From contig JAEZRM010000060.1 of the NCBI GenBank assembly GCA_023412805.1, positions 1 through 23,974 of the forward strand: a stretch of 23,974 nt of DNA. The letters are read 5' to 3'. Below, one piece after another: positions 7,757 to 14,953 of the stretch. Position numbers and translations under genes: made by a program. The notes beneath the pieces are model-generated. The model did not search any database, was not told where the DNA came from, and saw only the letters and a program-made list of their open reading frames with translations. Origin of the DNA: Pseudomonadota bacterium. GTDB lineage: Bacteria > Pseudomonadota > Alphaproteobacteria > Rhizobiales > Hyphomicrobiaceae. The first letter of the stretch is position 1. The number at the start of each line of letters is the position of its first letter.

Positions 7757-7777
7757 GCACACTCGAACACAGCAGGC

Positions 7778-7978
7778 TTAGTTGAGGCCGCGCGTCCAGG
7801 TATCGACTTCCTCACGCGCCTTGTCCTTGGCGTAACCGTAGCGCTTCTGGAGAGCGCCTTCGAGCTGCTCGCGCTTGCCATTCATCTGGGTGATCTCGTC
7901 GTCGGTGAAATCGCCCCACTTCTCTTTGACCTTGCCCGACATCTGCTTCCAGTTGCCCTCGATCCGATCCCAGTCCAT
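7778..7978 (-). CDS. CsbD-family general stress protein
   Basis: 66 residues, the full length of the family. The sequence MDWDRIEGNWKQMSGKVKEK, WGDFTDDEITQMNGKREQLE, GALQKRYGYAKDKAREEVDT shows the CsbD helix pattern (IEGxWKQ, KEKWGxLTDDE, GxxQxxYGxxKxxA). It is a small soluble protein of unknown mechanism, widely induced by general stress. GAAGGAG lies 8 nt before the ATG. No EcfG motif is visible upstream, in contrast to many neighbours. Confidence 0.9.
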   Translation of the reverse strand: MDWDRIEGNWKQMSGKVKEKWGDFTDDEITQMNGKREQLEGALQKRYGYAKDKAREEVDTWTRGLN

Positions 7979-8062
7979 GGGTGCGCTCCTTCAATAGGGT
8001 TTGCCGACGTGCGGCTCCTAAGAGGAATGTCGAGGGCGGAGCGTTGCACCTGCGTGCAGAAG

Positions 8063-8335
8063 CTACACGAACTCGACGATCAGCGTCCGGGGCATACGCC
8101 GCACGATCCTAGCCGGATAAATTCGGCCGAAGGCGCGCAGGTCGAAGGTGTTTGAGATCCCGAATATCGACTGCATTTGCAGACGTGCGCCAGTGCCTGA
8201 GAACTCAACGATGAGGCATCGCTGCGGCGGACGGCCGGGCATGAGAATCTCGCCGACGGATTGGGTCTGCTCGCGGCGAGCGCCGCGACGTTCGAGGAAG
8301 GGTTGCCCGTTAGCGGTTCGCTTACCGAAGCTCAT
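8063..8335 (-). CDS. PilZ-domain protein
   Basis: 90 residues. RRGARR near residues 18-23 (the RxxxR c-di-GMP motif) is followed by VEFSGTGARLQ, the equivalent of (D/N)xSxxG with Glu in the first place. The rest forms the PilZ beta-barrel (FDLRAFGRIYPARIVRR, TLIVEFV). It is a single-domain receptor or adaptor for cyclic-di-GMP; the altered first residue may change affinity. The start at 8335 is chosen because AAGGAG lies 8 nt upstream. An exact sigma-EcfG promoter precedes it by 23 nt, so it is a likely stress-induced link to c-di-GMP signalling. Confidence 0.85.
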   Translation of the reverse strand: MSFGKRTANGQPFLERRGARREQTQSVGEILMPGRPPQRCLIVEFSGTGARLQMQSIFGISNTFDLRAFGRIYPARIVRRMPRTLIVEFV

Positions 8336-8358
8336 GTGCCGGCTCCTTGTTGCCATCG

Positions 8359-8383
8359 AACGCCAGCAACAGCCTTCTGTTCC
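8359..8383 (-). promoter_or_regulatory. Sigma-EcfG promoter (exact) for PilZ gene
   Basis: Minus strand: GGAAC (8383-8379), a 16-nt spacer, CGTT (8362-8359). It lies in the 65-nt gap between the upstream small membrane gene and the PilZ gene, pointing at the PilZ ATG 23 nt away. Confidence 0.8.
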
Positions 8384-8400
8384 GGCTGCGATCGGCTGAG

Positions 8401-8598
8401 CTAAAGGAGAACGAACTCAATGACGGCGAGCGCCGCGACGGCGACGCACAGGATGGCGACGTTGAGGATGACGGCGTCCCGCATCGGCCAGGGGGCTTCG
8501 TCTCCCACAGTCTTGGCAAGAATGAAGATCGCGATCAGCGGGAGGATGAAGACGACCATATAGGCGAGTAGAAGCATGCGTTGGCTGAGCACGAACAT
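8401..8598 (-). CDS. Small two-helix membrane protein
   Basis: 65 residues from the ATG at 8598 (MFVLSQRMLLLAYMVVFILP). Two transmembrane helices: residues ~8-25 and ~43-62 (ILNVAILCVAVAALAVIEFV), with a short polar loop. An in-frame start 17 codons earlier is possible but adds no sensible sequence. No clear ribosome-binding site. Function unknown; the composition strongly supports a real membrane protein. Confidence 0.55.
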   Translation of the reverse strand: MFVLSQRMLLLAYMVVFILPLIAIFILAKTVGDEAPWPMRDAVILNVAILCVAVAALAVIEFVLL

Positions 8599-8734
8599 GG
8601 TAAACGGCAATTGCTGACTTCGGTACGTGCAATGATTTAATAGCCGCACCTGTTGGATGCATGACTGTCGAAAGCTGTCGAGGGTCGTTATTCACAAATG
8701 ATATTGCGCGGGCGATTCGGCTCGATAAGCTTGG

Positions 8735-8822
8735 AGCATTCCAAAGGGAGACATCGATACCCAATTCATTCCGTCATCAAGGCAGGCCTTGCCCCCTTCC
8801 CCCGTAAAGGCCTGCCTTTTTT
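8735..8822 (+). ncRNA. Candidate small RNA ending in strong terminator
   Basis: No gene lies upstream on this strand, yet a strong intrinsic terminator is present: stem GGCAGGCCTT (8781-8790) with AAGGCCTGCC (8807-8816) and six T at 8817-8822. The RNA it ends must start in the preceding non-coding ~80 nt. A possible promoter is TTGCGC at 8704 with a poor -10 near 8725. The 5' end given is a guess. Confidence 0.4.
8781..8822 (+). terminator. Rho-independent terminator
   Basis: A 10-bp perfect stem, 16-nt pyrimidine-rich loop and U6 tract. The lower stem shares the (G)GCAGGCC sequence with the second terminator at 8900-8924. Confidence 0.8.
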
Positions 8823-8837
8823 CTTTGCGCGAAGCGA

Positions 8838-8867
8838 TTGCGCTGCGCTGAAGCGCCGCCGTATAAT
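8838..8867 (+). promoter_or_regulatory. Housekeeping-type promoter for second small RNA
   Basis: TTGCGC (8838-8843), an 18-nt spacer, TATAAT (8862-8867), a perfect -10. It lies between two terminators and can only serve the ~50 nt before the second one. Confidence 0.55.
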
Positions 8868-8873
8868 GGAGGG

Positions 8874-8924
8874 GTTAACCGAACCATCTCCTACTATGGG
8901 CAGGCCCTCGTGGCCTGCTTTTTT
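8874..8924 (+). ncRNA. Candidate ~50-nt small RNA
   Basis: Bounded by the TATAAT promoter and an intrinsic terminator. The 5' part holds GGTTAACC and an ATCTCCT stretch that can pair with the GGAGG at 8868-8872 or with ribosome-binding sites elsewhere. No open frame of useful size. With the preceding unit it forms a tandem pair sharing the terminator-stem sequence. Confidence 0.5.
8900..8924 (+). terminator. Rho-independent terminator
   Basis: Stem GCAGGCC (8900-8906) with GGCCTGC (8912-8918), a 5-nt loop, and six T at 8919-8924. Confidence 0.8.
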
Positions 8925-9398
8925 CGTATTGAGATTTGGGCTGCGGACTGCGGACAGCACAGATTGAGCGGTGCTAGATCGTCGGTGCGCAGAAGTGAGG
9001 AGGTCAACGAGATCTTCGCGCGACACGTTTATTAGCGTAACGGCACCGCAGACTGGAGCGCATCCAAGCACTGCTGGATGCTGGCGCGGCCGCTCGCGTC
9101 CCCGCTCGGGCTTCGGCCGTCCGTCCGCCCGCTCTGGCTTCGGGTACTTCACGTCGCCGCCGCAATTTCGCATTCATCTATCGTGGAGTGGGAGGCGGAA
9201 CGATCGGCGACGGTCCCATTTGGCGATGCGCACACGAAGCCTCTCAGGAAATGTCCATGAAATCGGTTTGACGGCGCAGACGCCAAGGTTCCGCTCACTG
9301 CCGCTCTCAACCGAAAGTCAGCGCCCGCTTCTCCAAGATTGAACTTCCAGCTGTGCATACGGTGTGTGCCGGTCCGATCGAAAACGTGAACCGCCAAG
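8925..9398. other. About 470 nt with no supported gene
   Basis: Frames are open on both strands but none has a recognisable family or a good start. A minus-strand frame at 9149-9409 (HSWKFNLGEAGADFRLRAAV) is mildly protein-like and may be debris of the neighbouring remnant. Confidence 0.35.
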
Positions 9399-9560
9399 TC
9401 AATCAGCAATATTCACCGTCGTAGCCTGGCTGACATGCTTTGCAAGCTCGAGCGCGTCCCAGTTCGTCAGCCGAATACATCCGTGCGAAGCGCTCTTGCC
9501 GACAGCCCGCCGCAAACTACCCGCTCAAGTCGCCTTTCAGATGGCGACGTTGTTCATTTC
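9399..9560 (-). pseudogene. L,D-transpeptidase (YkuD) catalytic-site remnant
   Basis: On the minus strand, VGKSASHGCIRLTNWDALEL followed by AKHV holds the SHGCIRL catalytic Cys/His motif and the LTNWDA continuation typical of YkuD L,D-transpeptidases, which cross-link peptidoglycan in the periplasm. The frame ends at a TGA (9401-9399) a few residues after the motif. Upstream, the same frame has two stops within 25 codons (after NNVAI and KAT), and no N-terminal secretion signal or upstream domain can be assembled. Only this fragment is recognisable. The 5' limit given is approximate. Confidence 0.7.
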
Positions 9561-9709
9561 CGGCCTACCGGTTTTTCTGATGACCTGATCTACACGTCAA
9601 AGGTGAGCCGTTGCTCGCTGCATTCGCTGGCAGGCGCTGAAGCATCGACGACAGCTCGGCGATCGTCACGGCATCTCAGCAGCTATTGTGATCAACTTCC
9701 ATGACGGCA

Positions 9710-9734
9710 GGAACCATGAAGAACGCGTCGCGTT
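9710..9734 (+). promoter_or_regulatory. Sigma-EcfG promoter (exact)
   Basis: GGAAC (9710-9714), a 16-nt spacer, CGTT (9731-9734), 35 nt before the ATG at 9770. Confidence 0.8.
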
Positions 9735-9769
9735 GCGGCGATACTAGCCCGCATTTTTGCGAGGTTCAC

Positions 9770-9943
9770 ATGCCAGCCCAGATCGTGATGGATAGCAACG
9801 GCGACAGCCGTTACTACTTCGATGCGTCCGACGTGCAGGGCGCGGTCGCGCCGGGCAAGCGCGGCCAACCTGGTCAGCTTCTGACCGGGTTTGATGAAAA
9901 CGTCGAAGAGACCTTGTTCGTACCCCACCTTGTAGGCGGTTAG
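9770..9943 (+). CDS. Small stress-regulated protein, ends ETLFVPHLVGG
   Basis: 57 residues from the ATG at 9770 with GAGG 5 nt upstream. MPAQIVMDSNGDSRYYFDAS at the start and GFDENVEETLFVPHLVGG at the end match both ends of a short family I have seen in rhizobial accessory regions and phages, but the middle is about 20 residues shorter than I would expect, so an internal in-frame deletion is possible. Function unknown. An exact stress promoter lies directly upstream. The next gene starts 4 nt after its stop. Confidence 0.65.
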   Translation: MPAQIVMDSNGDSRYYFDASDVQGAVAPGKRGQPGQLLTGFDENVEETLFVPHLVGG

Positions 9944-9946
9944 CAT

Positions 9947-10237
9947 GTGGGTCGGCCGACTGTGGTCTTCAGCCAGCAAGCCTCGTTCGTGAATAATGAT
10001 CGATTCGACGTTATCGGAGGCGATAGCGGTCGACGTTATGTAATTCGCAATGCCGCGCGCATGAACGTTGATGAGGTCAACGAAATGGGGCAATGCAATA
10101 CGGTTTGGTGCTTCGCACCTATAGGGGACCTCGCTCGCGGCGATGTCTTACTCGCTCAAACAATTGCCCTCGAATGCTTTGAAAGTGAAGCGCTTCTGTT
10201 GGCGCGGCCCCACCACTTTACATGCTCGAGGTTGTGA
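9947..10237 (+). CDS. Conserved-looking hypothetical protein
   Basis: 96 residues from a GTG 4 nt after the preceding stop, so probably co-transcribed and coupled. RFDVIGGDSGRRYVIRNAAR, VDEVNEMGQCNTVWCFAPIG and DLARGDVLLAQTIALECFES read as a compact alpha/beta domain; no family is recognised. The last ~12 residues (RPHHFTCSRL) look unrelated, so the natural C-terminus may be lost. The start could also be a later GTG at about residue 16. Confidence 0.5.
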   Translation: MGRPTVVFSQQASFVNNDRFDVIGGDSGRRYVIRNAARMNVDEVNEMGQCNTVWCFAPIGDLARGDVLLAQTIALECFESEALLLARPHHFTCSRL

Positions 10238-10271
10238 GCAGCGCTTCCTATCATGCGGCGCAATAGGATAC

Positions 10272-10310
10272 GTCGGGTCCCTGATGCTGTATGAAAGCAA
10301 GGGACCCGAC
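10272..10310. repeat. Perfect inverted repeat at 3' end of SH3 gene
   Basis: Arms GTCGGGTCCCT (10272-10282) and AGGGACCCGAC (10300-10310), 11 bp perfect, with a 17-nt loop. It lies just beyond the stop of the minus-strand SH3 gene and after the plus-strand gene, so it may stabilise or end transcripts from both. No T-run. Confidence 0.6.
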
Positions 10311-10320
10311 TTGGCATCAG

Positions 10321-11099
10321 TCACTCACGGCCACGACGGCCGCCACGGTCCATACGTTGTCCGCCATCGCCAGACGGAGGCGCCACGCGTTCCTGGCGCT
10401 GCATCTGACGCACCTCTCCGCCCCCGCGCGACCGCTCCATGTCGCGGCGGTCTATGCGACGTTCCACGCGGTTCACGCGCCGCTCCCTCGTGGCTTCGCC
10501 ACGGTCAACGCGACGTTCCACACGGGTTTCCCGACGAGCATCGCGACGGTCCAGCCGGTCTTCACGGCGGTCGAAACGCCGCTCGACGCGCGCATCTCGG
10601 CGATCGCCACGACGCTCGATGCGGTCGTCCCTGCGGTCCCAACGACGATCGACGCGTACATCGCGTCTATCGCGACGGATGTCACGCCAGTTCCCATCCC
10701 AACGCTCGCGCCAGCGGGCGCGCTCGACATACCACGGCCGGTTCCGGTAGTAGGGCTACCAATAGGATCCCACCGAGAAGCTGATTATCGGAACATCATA
10801 ATCAGATACGTACTCGACAAGCGGCACGTAGCTCCCTCCGGCTGCATAGCTCAAATAGGCGCCACTAACCCACCCCCGATTGGCGTTCGCACTTACATCG
10901 CACCAGCTGTAGCCGGACACGCACCCGTGAACCTCCACGAGGGTTCGCTCCTCCAAAACATCTACAACGGGAAACGCGGTGGAAGGACCCGCCCGCATGT
11001 TGAGGTCGGTAGTCACGATTGCATCTTGCGCAAGTGCGACGCAGGAGCAGCTGCGACGGCCAAGAGGCCTGCTACAATGGGGGTTAAGTAGAGTCTCAT
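10321..11099 (-). pseudogene. Secreted SH3-domain protein with Arg/Asp-rich tail, disrupted twice
   Basis: The ATG at 11099 has a near-perfect AGGAGG 5 nt upstream and begins a signal peptide (MRLYLTPIVAGLLAVAAAPA). A one-base loss near 11036-11042 shifts the frame; the next frame continues LAQDAIVTTDLNMRAGPSTA, a bacterial SH3 domain (NMRAGPS, LVEVHGCVSGYSWCDVSANA, RGWVSGAYL). A TAG at 10758-10756 then interrupts after SFSVGSYW. Beyond it the same frame stays open for 145 codons: PYYRNRPWYVERARWRERW, then a low-complexity tail of RRDRR/DRREDR repeats to 10321. The intact protein would be ~255 residues, periplasmic, probably binding the envelope; the basic tail may bind nucleic acid or anionic polymer. 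Confidence 0.8.
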
Positions 11100-11811
11100 G
11101 GGATCCTCCTTTCAATACCACTCGTGGCAGCACCAGCCAGAAGGGCTGTTTCAGTTGTGGTTTGAACCACTTCGGCCACGCATCGTTCCGTCCGCCGAAG
11201 AGACGGGGATCAACAGATCTCGCCGAGCAGCCTTCGCCATGAGCCCTGGGACCTGCGCGACCCCTGGAAGCATAATGAGGCGTTTGGAAGGGGTGCGTAA
11301 CGGCAAGGCCAAGGCGACGAGGCTCGCGCTGCATGTTTCCGGCTTTGGCACTCGTATTGAATAGGCTCAACAGGCCGGAAAACTGCAATGGCTCAGAGCG
11401 AGATCAAACACCGCGCGGTTCAGTCCGGGCTCAAATTCCAATGGGTGAGCCAAATCTTCGTTATGTACGCGCCCATCCGCAATTGCGGATGCTTTGGCTT
11501 GATGCGTTGGGCTTGTGAGCGGCGCCCACTCTGCGCAACCGCATAGCCTCTTCGCACTGAGGGCTGTCGCGTGGTGGTCAGTCGCGGCGCGTGTCAACGG
11601 GGGAGGTGAGAACTTCCAGTGTAATGATTTCAGCACGCACACTCGATCCGCGGTTTACAAGATGCCGGCGCTCAACATCGCTCGCCGCGATAATCATAGC
11701 ATTAATGCGCGTCCGCTCGAGCGGTTGCGAGCCTCGTCTCAGCCTCGTGCCCGGTGCGATTCATCGTCTTGCCGCGAGTATCCCTTGGAACACAATTTAC
11801 AGAAGTCTCCT
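11100..11811. other. About 700 nt without a supported gene
   Basis: Only a near-consensus stress promoter (11165-11189) is recognised. Frames on both strands are short, lack start signals and look like shadows. The base composition stays GC-rich. Confidence 0.4.
11165..11189 (-). promoter_or_regulatory. Near-consensus sigma-EcfG promoter
   Basis: Minus strand: GGAAC (11189-11185), a 16-nt spacer, GGTT (11168-11165). One mismatch in the -10. It points to the SH3 gene ATG 65 nt away. Confidence 0.4.
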
Positions 11812-12451
11812 TCAGACAAAGCCTCGTCGCACGTTCGTTCTCGCGGCATCGGTCAGGTCGTCGTGATACTCGACGAAGTGCAGCTTAAGCGAGCCTTCCG
11901 CCAAGCCAACCGTGAAAATGCGACCCGCTTCCGCTATCATCGCAGGATCGGGGCGAGACGATGTTCCGGACGCCGGAGGGGTCGACCCGGAGCCGCTGGC
12001 GGACGAAAGAGAGTGTCGGCCACATACGACACGTTTTCGGCTGAAAGGTTCGGTGCAGCTTGTGCGACCCCTGACGCGGCTTGGCCTACCAATTGAGATG
12101 CGGAACGAACGACCGTCCCGCGTCGTCCCGAGGGCCCATACCATGAAGCTGTTCGCCCCGGCACGGAAGACTGCTTCTTCTGGATGAAGATCGGGGACGT
12201 CAGACAGGCGGCCAGCGAGATAACCGCCGGCAACAAAGCTCCAAACGTGCACCATTACCATCCACAGCGCGGCGGCGACGGCGGCAGCAGTCGACGCGGA
12301 CAACCCCGAGCCGCGGTGGGCTGACGTCAGGGAGAGGCCGACGGCCGTTCCGAACGCCGTCAACAATCCGAATATGGCCGAGGCGGCGATGGCGCCGGCA
12401 ATGATTGATTTCCAATCCACCCCACTTTACGGGCGTGACTACGGTGGTCAT
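11812..12451 (-). pseudogene. Conserved Rhizobiales membrane protein, multiply frameshifted
   Basis: The ATG at 12451 follows GAGGTGA and reads MTTVVTPVKW. One extra G in the run 12423-12420 shifts the frame; without it the protein continues VDWKSIIAGAIAASAIFGLL, two transmembrane helices (to FVAGGYLAGRL) and RAGANSFMVWALGT. Near 12145 the sense moves to another frame (SASQLVGQAASGVAQAAPNL, then VSYVADTLFRP) and near 11970 it returns (PDPAMIAEAGRIFTVGLAEG). At least three frameshifts are present, the last two compensating. The expected C-terminal region after GLAEGSL is not recognisable. Likely an envelope protein of unknown function. Confidence 0.75.
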
Positions 12452-12456
12452 GGCGA

Positions 12457-12579
12457 TCACCTCAAGCCCAGAAAGGAGAGGAGCACCATCACAACGACAA
12501 TCAAGCCGACGAGGTAGATTATGCCGTTCGTAGGACGATCCCTTCGAGATGGTTCCAGGGCGTGGTGATGCCTGAACAT
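12457..12579 (-). CDS. 40-residue single-helix membrane protein
   Basis: MFRHHHALEPSRRDRPTNG is followed by IIYLVGLIVVVMVLLSFLGL, one clean transmembrane helix with a basic cytoplasmic N-terminus. The stop codon (12459-12457) lies inside GAGGTGA, which is also the ribosome-binding site of the membrane-protein gene starting at 12451, so the two are translationally coupled. Very short proteins of this type, followed by the same membrane gene, occur in Rhizobiales (from memory). No strong ribosome-binding site of its own. Confidence 0.7.
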   Translation of the reverse strand: MFRHHHALEPSRRDRPTNGIIYLVGLIVVVMVLLSFLGLR

Positions 12580-12752
12580 GGGGGAACGTCATTTCGTTCC
12601 GTAGCCTCGACGTCCCCCAGCTCGCGTTCTTTGACCACGACCTCTGCGGACTGCTCTGCCTTGCGCGTCGTTGAGGCAGACGGACGGCATCCGATTCGAA
12701 GTTAGGCCAGCTCGTTTGACTTCAGCCCGGAATACAATGCGGAGCCAAGGCG

Positions 12753-13075
12753 TCATCTGCGCTGCGCGCTGCTCGCCCCGTGCATTTTTATCTCTTGCGC
12801 ATATTGCTCCACCAGTCCTCGCAGCCCGCTGATAGCCAACTGAAGGTCTCCGAGAACGAAGTCAAACGACTCGCAGGGGAAATTCGGATCTTTAGCACCT
12901 GCCGATCGACAAGCAGCCGCACATTTTCGGCGTCCCACTTCGCAGATGCGACATTGACCTTCAATGTCCGCGAGGAAGACCTCGAGCCGCGTTGCTTTTG
13001 GATCCCATCATTGCGCCTGCTCCAGCAACGCTTTTTTCTCACCGACTGAACAACGGCGGGCGGAATTGGATGCAC
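12753..13075 (-). pseudogene. Possible frameshifted hypothetical gene
   Basis: Two minus-strand frames have protein-like halves: from 13075, TLKVNVASAKWDAENVRLLV followed by DRQVLKIRIS; and, ending at 12753, SFDFVLGDLQLAISGLRGLV followed by EQYAQEIKMHG. A shift near 12870 would join them into ~105 residues with a beta-rich first half and helical second half. No family is recognised and no ribosome-binding site seen. Confidence 0.35.
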
Positions 13076-13264
13076 GGCATCGTAGTCGGTGGTTAAGCGG
13101 GCCTCATTACGCTGAAGACATTGGAGCGACGCGTCGAACCCGGGAGCCTTACAATTTAGGGCGAGGAAATATCTGTAGCAGCTTTAGGTTTTCGGTGCTT
13201 CACGGCTCAGAGGGCGCGTAGCGCTTTGGATTTGAGCCACTGCGCTGCGCGATACGCTCTGCGC

Positions 13265-13338
13265 AAAAAATGGGCCGCTCGAGGCGGCCAAGGAGATCAA
13301 AATGGGCCGCTCGCGGCGGCCAAAGACATCGTCGTCTC
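13265..13338 (-). ncRNA. Candidate sigma-EcfG-driven small RNA with twin hairpins
   Basis: An exact stress promoter (13369-13345) points into a ~74-nt non-coding stretch that ends in an intrinsic terminator. Two near-identical hairpins repeat with a 32-nt period: GGCCGC-loop-GCGGCC at 13321-13305 and at 13289-13273, each followed on this strand by CATTTT; the second has six T (13270-13265). The linker (UUUUGAUCUCCUUGG) exposes CUCCUU, complementary to a Shine-Dalgarno sequence. A general-stress sRNA (GsrN) is known from Caulobacter; resemblance beyond regulation is not claimed. A ten-codon peptide frame starting ATGTCT exists but looks incidental. Confidence 0.6.
13273..13321. repeat. Tandem pair of hairpin repeats, period 32
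   Basis: ATGGGCCGCTCG(A/C)GGCGGCCAA occurs twice (about 13270-13291 and 13302-13323), each a 6-bp inverted repeat with a 5-nt loop. The single difference is in the loop (TCGAG versus TCGCG), so the stems are kept. Confidence 0.8.
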
Positions 13339-13344
13339 CACTTA

Positions 13345-13369
13345 AACGTTTCCAGCAAGTTCTGGTTCC
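13345..13369 (-). promoter_or_regulatory. Sigma-EcfG promoter (exact) for small RNA
   Basis: Minus strand: GGAAC (13369-13365), a 16-nt spacer, CGTT (13348-13345). It faces away from the DUF1236 gene, which has its own exact motif 67 nt further on, so the two form a divergent stress-promoter pair. Confidence 0.75.
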
Positions 13370-13436
13370 GGATCTTAAGTGCATTGTTCTCAGCCGCCGA
13401 CGAAGCACACCCAAAGCTTCACCGTTGCGAACAGCT

Positions 13437-13461
13437 GGAACGGCTCAGCTCAACGTTCGTT
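13437..13461 (+). promoter_or_regulatory. Sigma-EcfG promoter (exact) for DUF1236 gene
   Basis: GGAAC (13437-13441), a 16-nt spacer, CGTT (13458-13461), 38 nt before the ATG at 13500. Confidence 0.85.
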
Positions 13462-13499
13462 GTCTAGCCACACTAGGCAAGGAACGTAGGAGTACAAGC

Positions 13500-14684
13500 A
13501 TGCGCAGACAAAACTTTCTCGTTACCGCGTCGGCCATCGCCCTTCTTGCGGCCATGGCGACGGCGAGCGTCTCGCAATCCCCAAGTGGCGCACAAGGCGG
13601 ATCGCAGGACCAGCAGAAGATGAGTCCTGATGGCAATCGGGGCTCAGGCGGCAGCAGCGACCGGGGCTCTTCTGAGCAACCAAAGGGGAAGGCGGGCTCC
13701 GCTCAGCGCGATGCGTCCCCGGAACCCAAGGCATCGGACCGGGCTGAGGAAAAGGCATCACCTAAGTCTCGGGTGCAGGGCCAAGAGACGACCCCGAAAG
13801 CATCGGATCGCGCGCAGGACAAGGCCTCGCCCAAGAGCGCCGTCCAGGGGCAGAAGAAGGACGATGATGACGATGGTCCGTCACGCGCGGCGGGCGACAA
13901 AGGCAAGAACACCACGAAACAGTCTGAGCAGGGGCAGGCGAAGGAACGCGACCGCTCTGCCGGCGGCTCCGACAAAGACAAGCGTGGTGACCGGGCCGGA
14001 AGCAGCGACGCTAAGGACGCACCGAAGCAGTCGGACAAGGGATCGGCGCAGGATCGTGATCGCGCAGCCGGCGACAGCAGCAAGGACCGTCAGAATGATC
14101 GGCAGCGCCGCGACCGCGCCGACGATGACCGTGGCTCGGGCGACCGCGTGCAGCTCTCAGAGCAGAAGCGAACGTCGGTTCGCGAGCGCATGGAGAAAAG
14201 TGCGCGGGCCAATCGTGTCACGAATGTGAACTTCGACATTCGGGTCGGTGCCAGCGTCCCGCGCGGGGCGACTTTACATGTTCTCCCGTCGGACGTCGTG
14301 GAAATCGTCCCCGAGTATCGGGGGTATCGCTACGTGTATGTGCGGGATGAGATCGTCATCATTCATCCCACCGACTATGTCGTGGTTGCCGTCATCGGCG
14401 GTGACAGCCGTGTTGGTGCGCGCTCGGGCGGCCGCATAACACTCGCGACCGACGATCGGGTATTCATCCGCAAGCATGTTGATCTCGGAGCCCGTGTCCG
14501 GCTTGGGATCGGCAGCCTTTCGATCGGCATGGATCTGCCCGACACGGTCGAGCTCCGGCCGCTGCCCGATGTTGTGGTTCAGAGGAACCCTGATCTGCGC
14601 GGTCACCGCTACTTCGTCTACGAAGACGACGTCGTGATCGTCGAGCCCCAGTCGCGCGAAGTCGTCCTCATCATTGAGGATTGA
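13500..14684 (+). CDS. Secreted DUF1236 protein with low-complexity linker
   Basis: 394 residues from the ATG at 13500, with AGGAG 7 nt upstream. An earlier in-frame ATG at 13302 would lie upstream of the promoter and is rejected. Residues 1-24 are a signal peptide. Residues ~25-240 are Ser/Asp/Lys/Arg-rich and disordered, built from repeats: PKASDRAEEKASPKSRVQGQ and PKASDRAQDKASPKSAVQGQ, then two units of KQS(E/D)-x-GxA-xxRDR. Two DUF1236 domains follow at ~242-299 (LPSDVVEIVPEYRGYRYVYV) and ~328-394 (NPDLRGHRYFVYEDDVVIVE). Proteins of this type are periplasmic and common in Rhizobiales; the role is unknown. It is the best-preserved large gene of the region and has an exact stress promoter. 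Confidence 0.85.
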   Translation: MRRQNFLVTASAIALLAAMATASVSQSPSGAQGGSQDQQKMSPDGNRGSGGSSDRGSSEQPKGKAGSAQRDASPEPKASDRAEEKASPKSRVQGQETTPKASDRAQDKASPKSAVQGQKKDDDDDGPSRAAGDKGKNTTKQSEQGQAKERDRSAGGSDKDKRGDRAGSSDAKDAPKQSDKGSAQDRDRAAGDSSKDRQNDRQRRDRADDDRGSGDRVQLSEQKRTSVRERMEKSARANRVTNVNFDIRVGASVPRGATLHVLPSDVVEIVPEYRGYRYVYVRDEIVIIHPTDYVVVAVIGGDSRVGARSGGRITLATDDRVFIRKHVDLGARVRLGIGSLSIGMDLPDTVELRPLPDVVVQRNPDLRGHRYFVYEDDVVIVEPQSREVVLIIED

Positions 14685-14701
14685 TCGGGGATGGACACAA
14701 T

Positions 14702-14730
14702 GGCCTGCGGCTTCGCGAGTCGCAGGCCTT
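14702..14730 (+). terminator. Terminator of DUF1236 gene
   Basis: Stem GGCCTGCG (14702-14709) with CGCAGGCC (14721-14728), an 11-nt loop and a short T-run, starting 18 nt after the stop codon. Confidence 0.65.
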
Positions 14731-14953
14731 TGGTCTACGCAAAAAATTTTCAATGAGCCGATTAGCGCAGGGGTGCCGATCGTCTCATTTCTGTCCGCTG
14801 GCTACTGATCGTTCGCCGCCCACCTTCGCCCATGTATCGCAGTTCGACAATAAGCGACATGCTCCCGATGTTTGCAGCCCTCGCACATTGCGGTTTCAAA
14901 GATCGTAGGAGGCGTCCTAATTGTGGGCAAGCGCTCGCAGACAAAGGTGCTAA

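Noticed and set aside
9692..10093. A 133-residue minus-strand protein
   Set aside because: It is antisense to the two plus-strand genes at 9770-10237, one of which has a stress promoter and ribosome-binding site.
3608..10758. Several in-frame TAG codons, suggesting amber recoding
   Set aside because: TAG also ends genes that look intact (for example at 909-911 and at 9941-9943), and the broken genes also carry TGA stops, frameshifts and deletions. Decay explains them better.
10143..10784. Long plus-strand frames opposite the SH3 gene tail
   Set aside because: They are antisense to the Arg/Asp repeat coding sequence, which creates open frames on both strands by its codon bias.
12099..12124. 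Another possible EcfG motif (GGAAC-N17-CGTC)
   Set aside because: The last base of the -10 does not match and it lies inside the membrane-protein pseudogene with no gene in that direction.
13273..13321. CRISPR-like repeats
   Set aside because: There are only two units, each a self-complementary hairpin, with a short non-unique spacer. A terminator or small RNA fits better.
13302..13499. Upstream in-frame start for the DUF1236 protein
   Set aside because: It would begin inside the hairpin repeats and before the stress promoter; the ATG at 13500 has a ribosome-binding site and a signal peptide.
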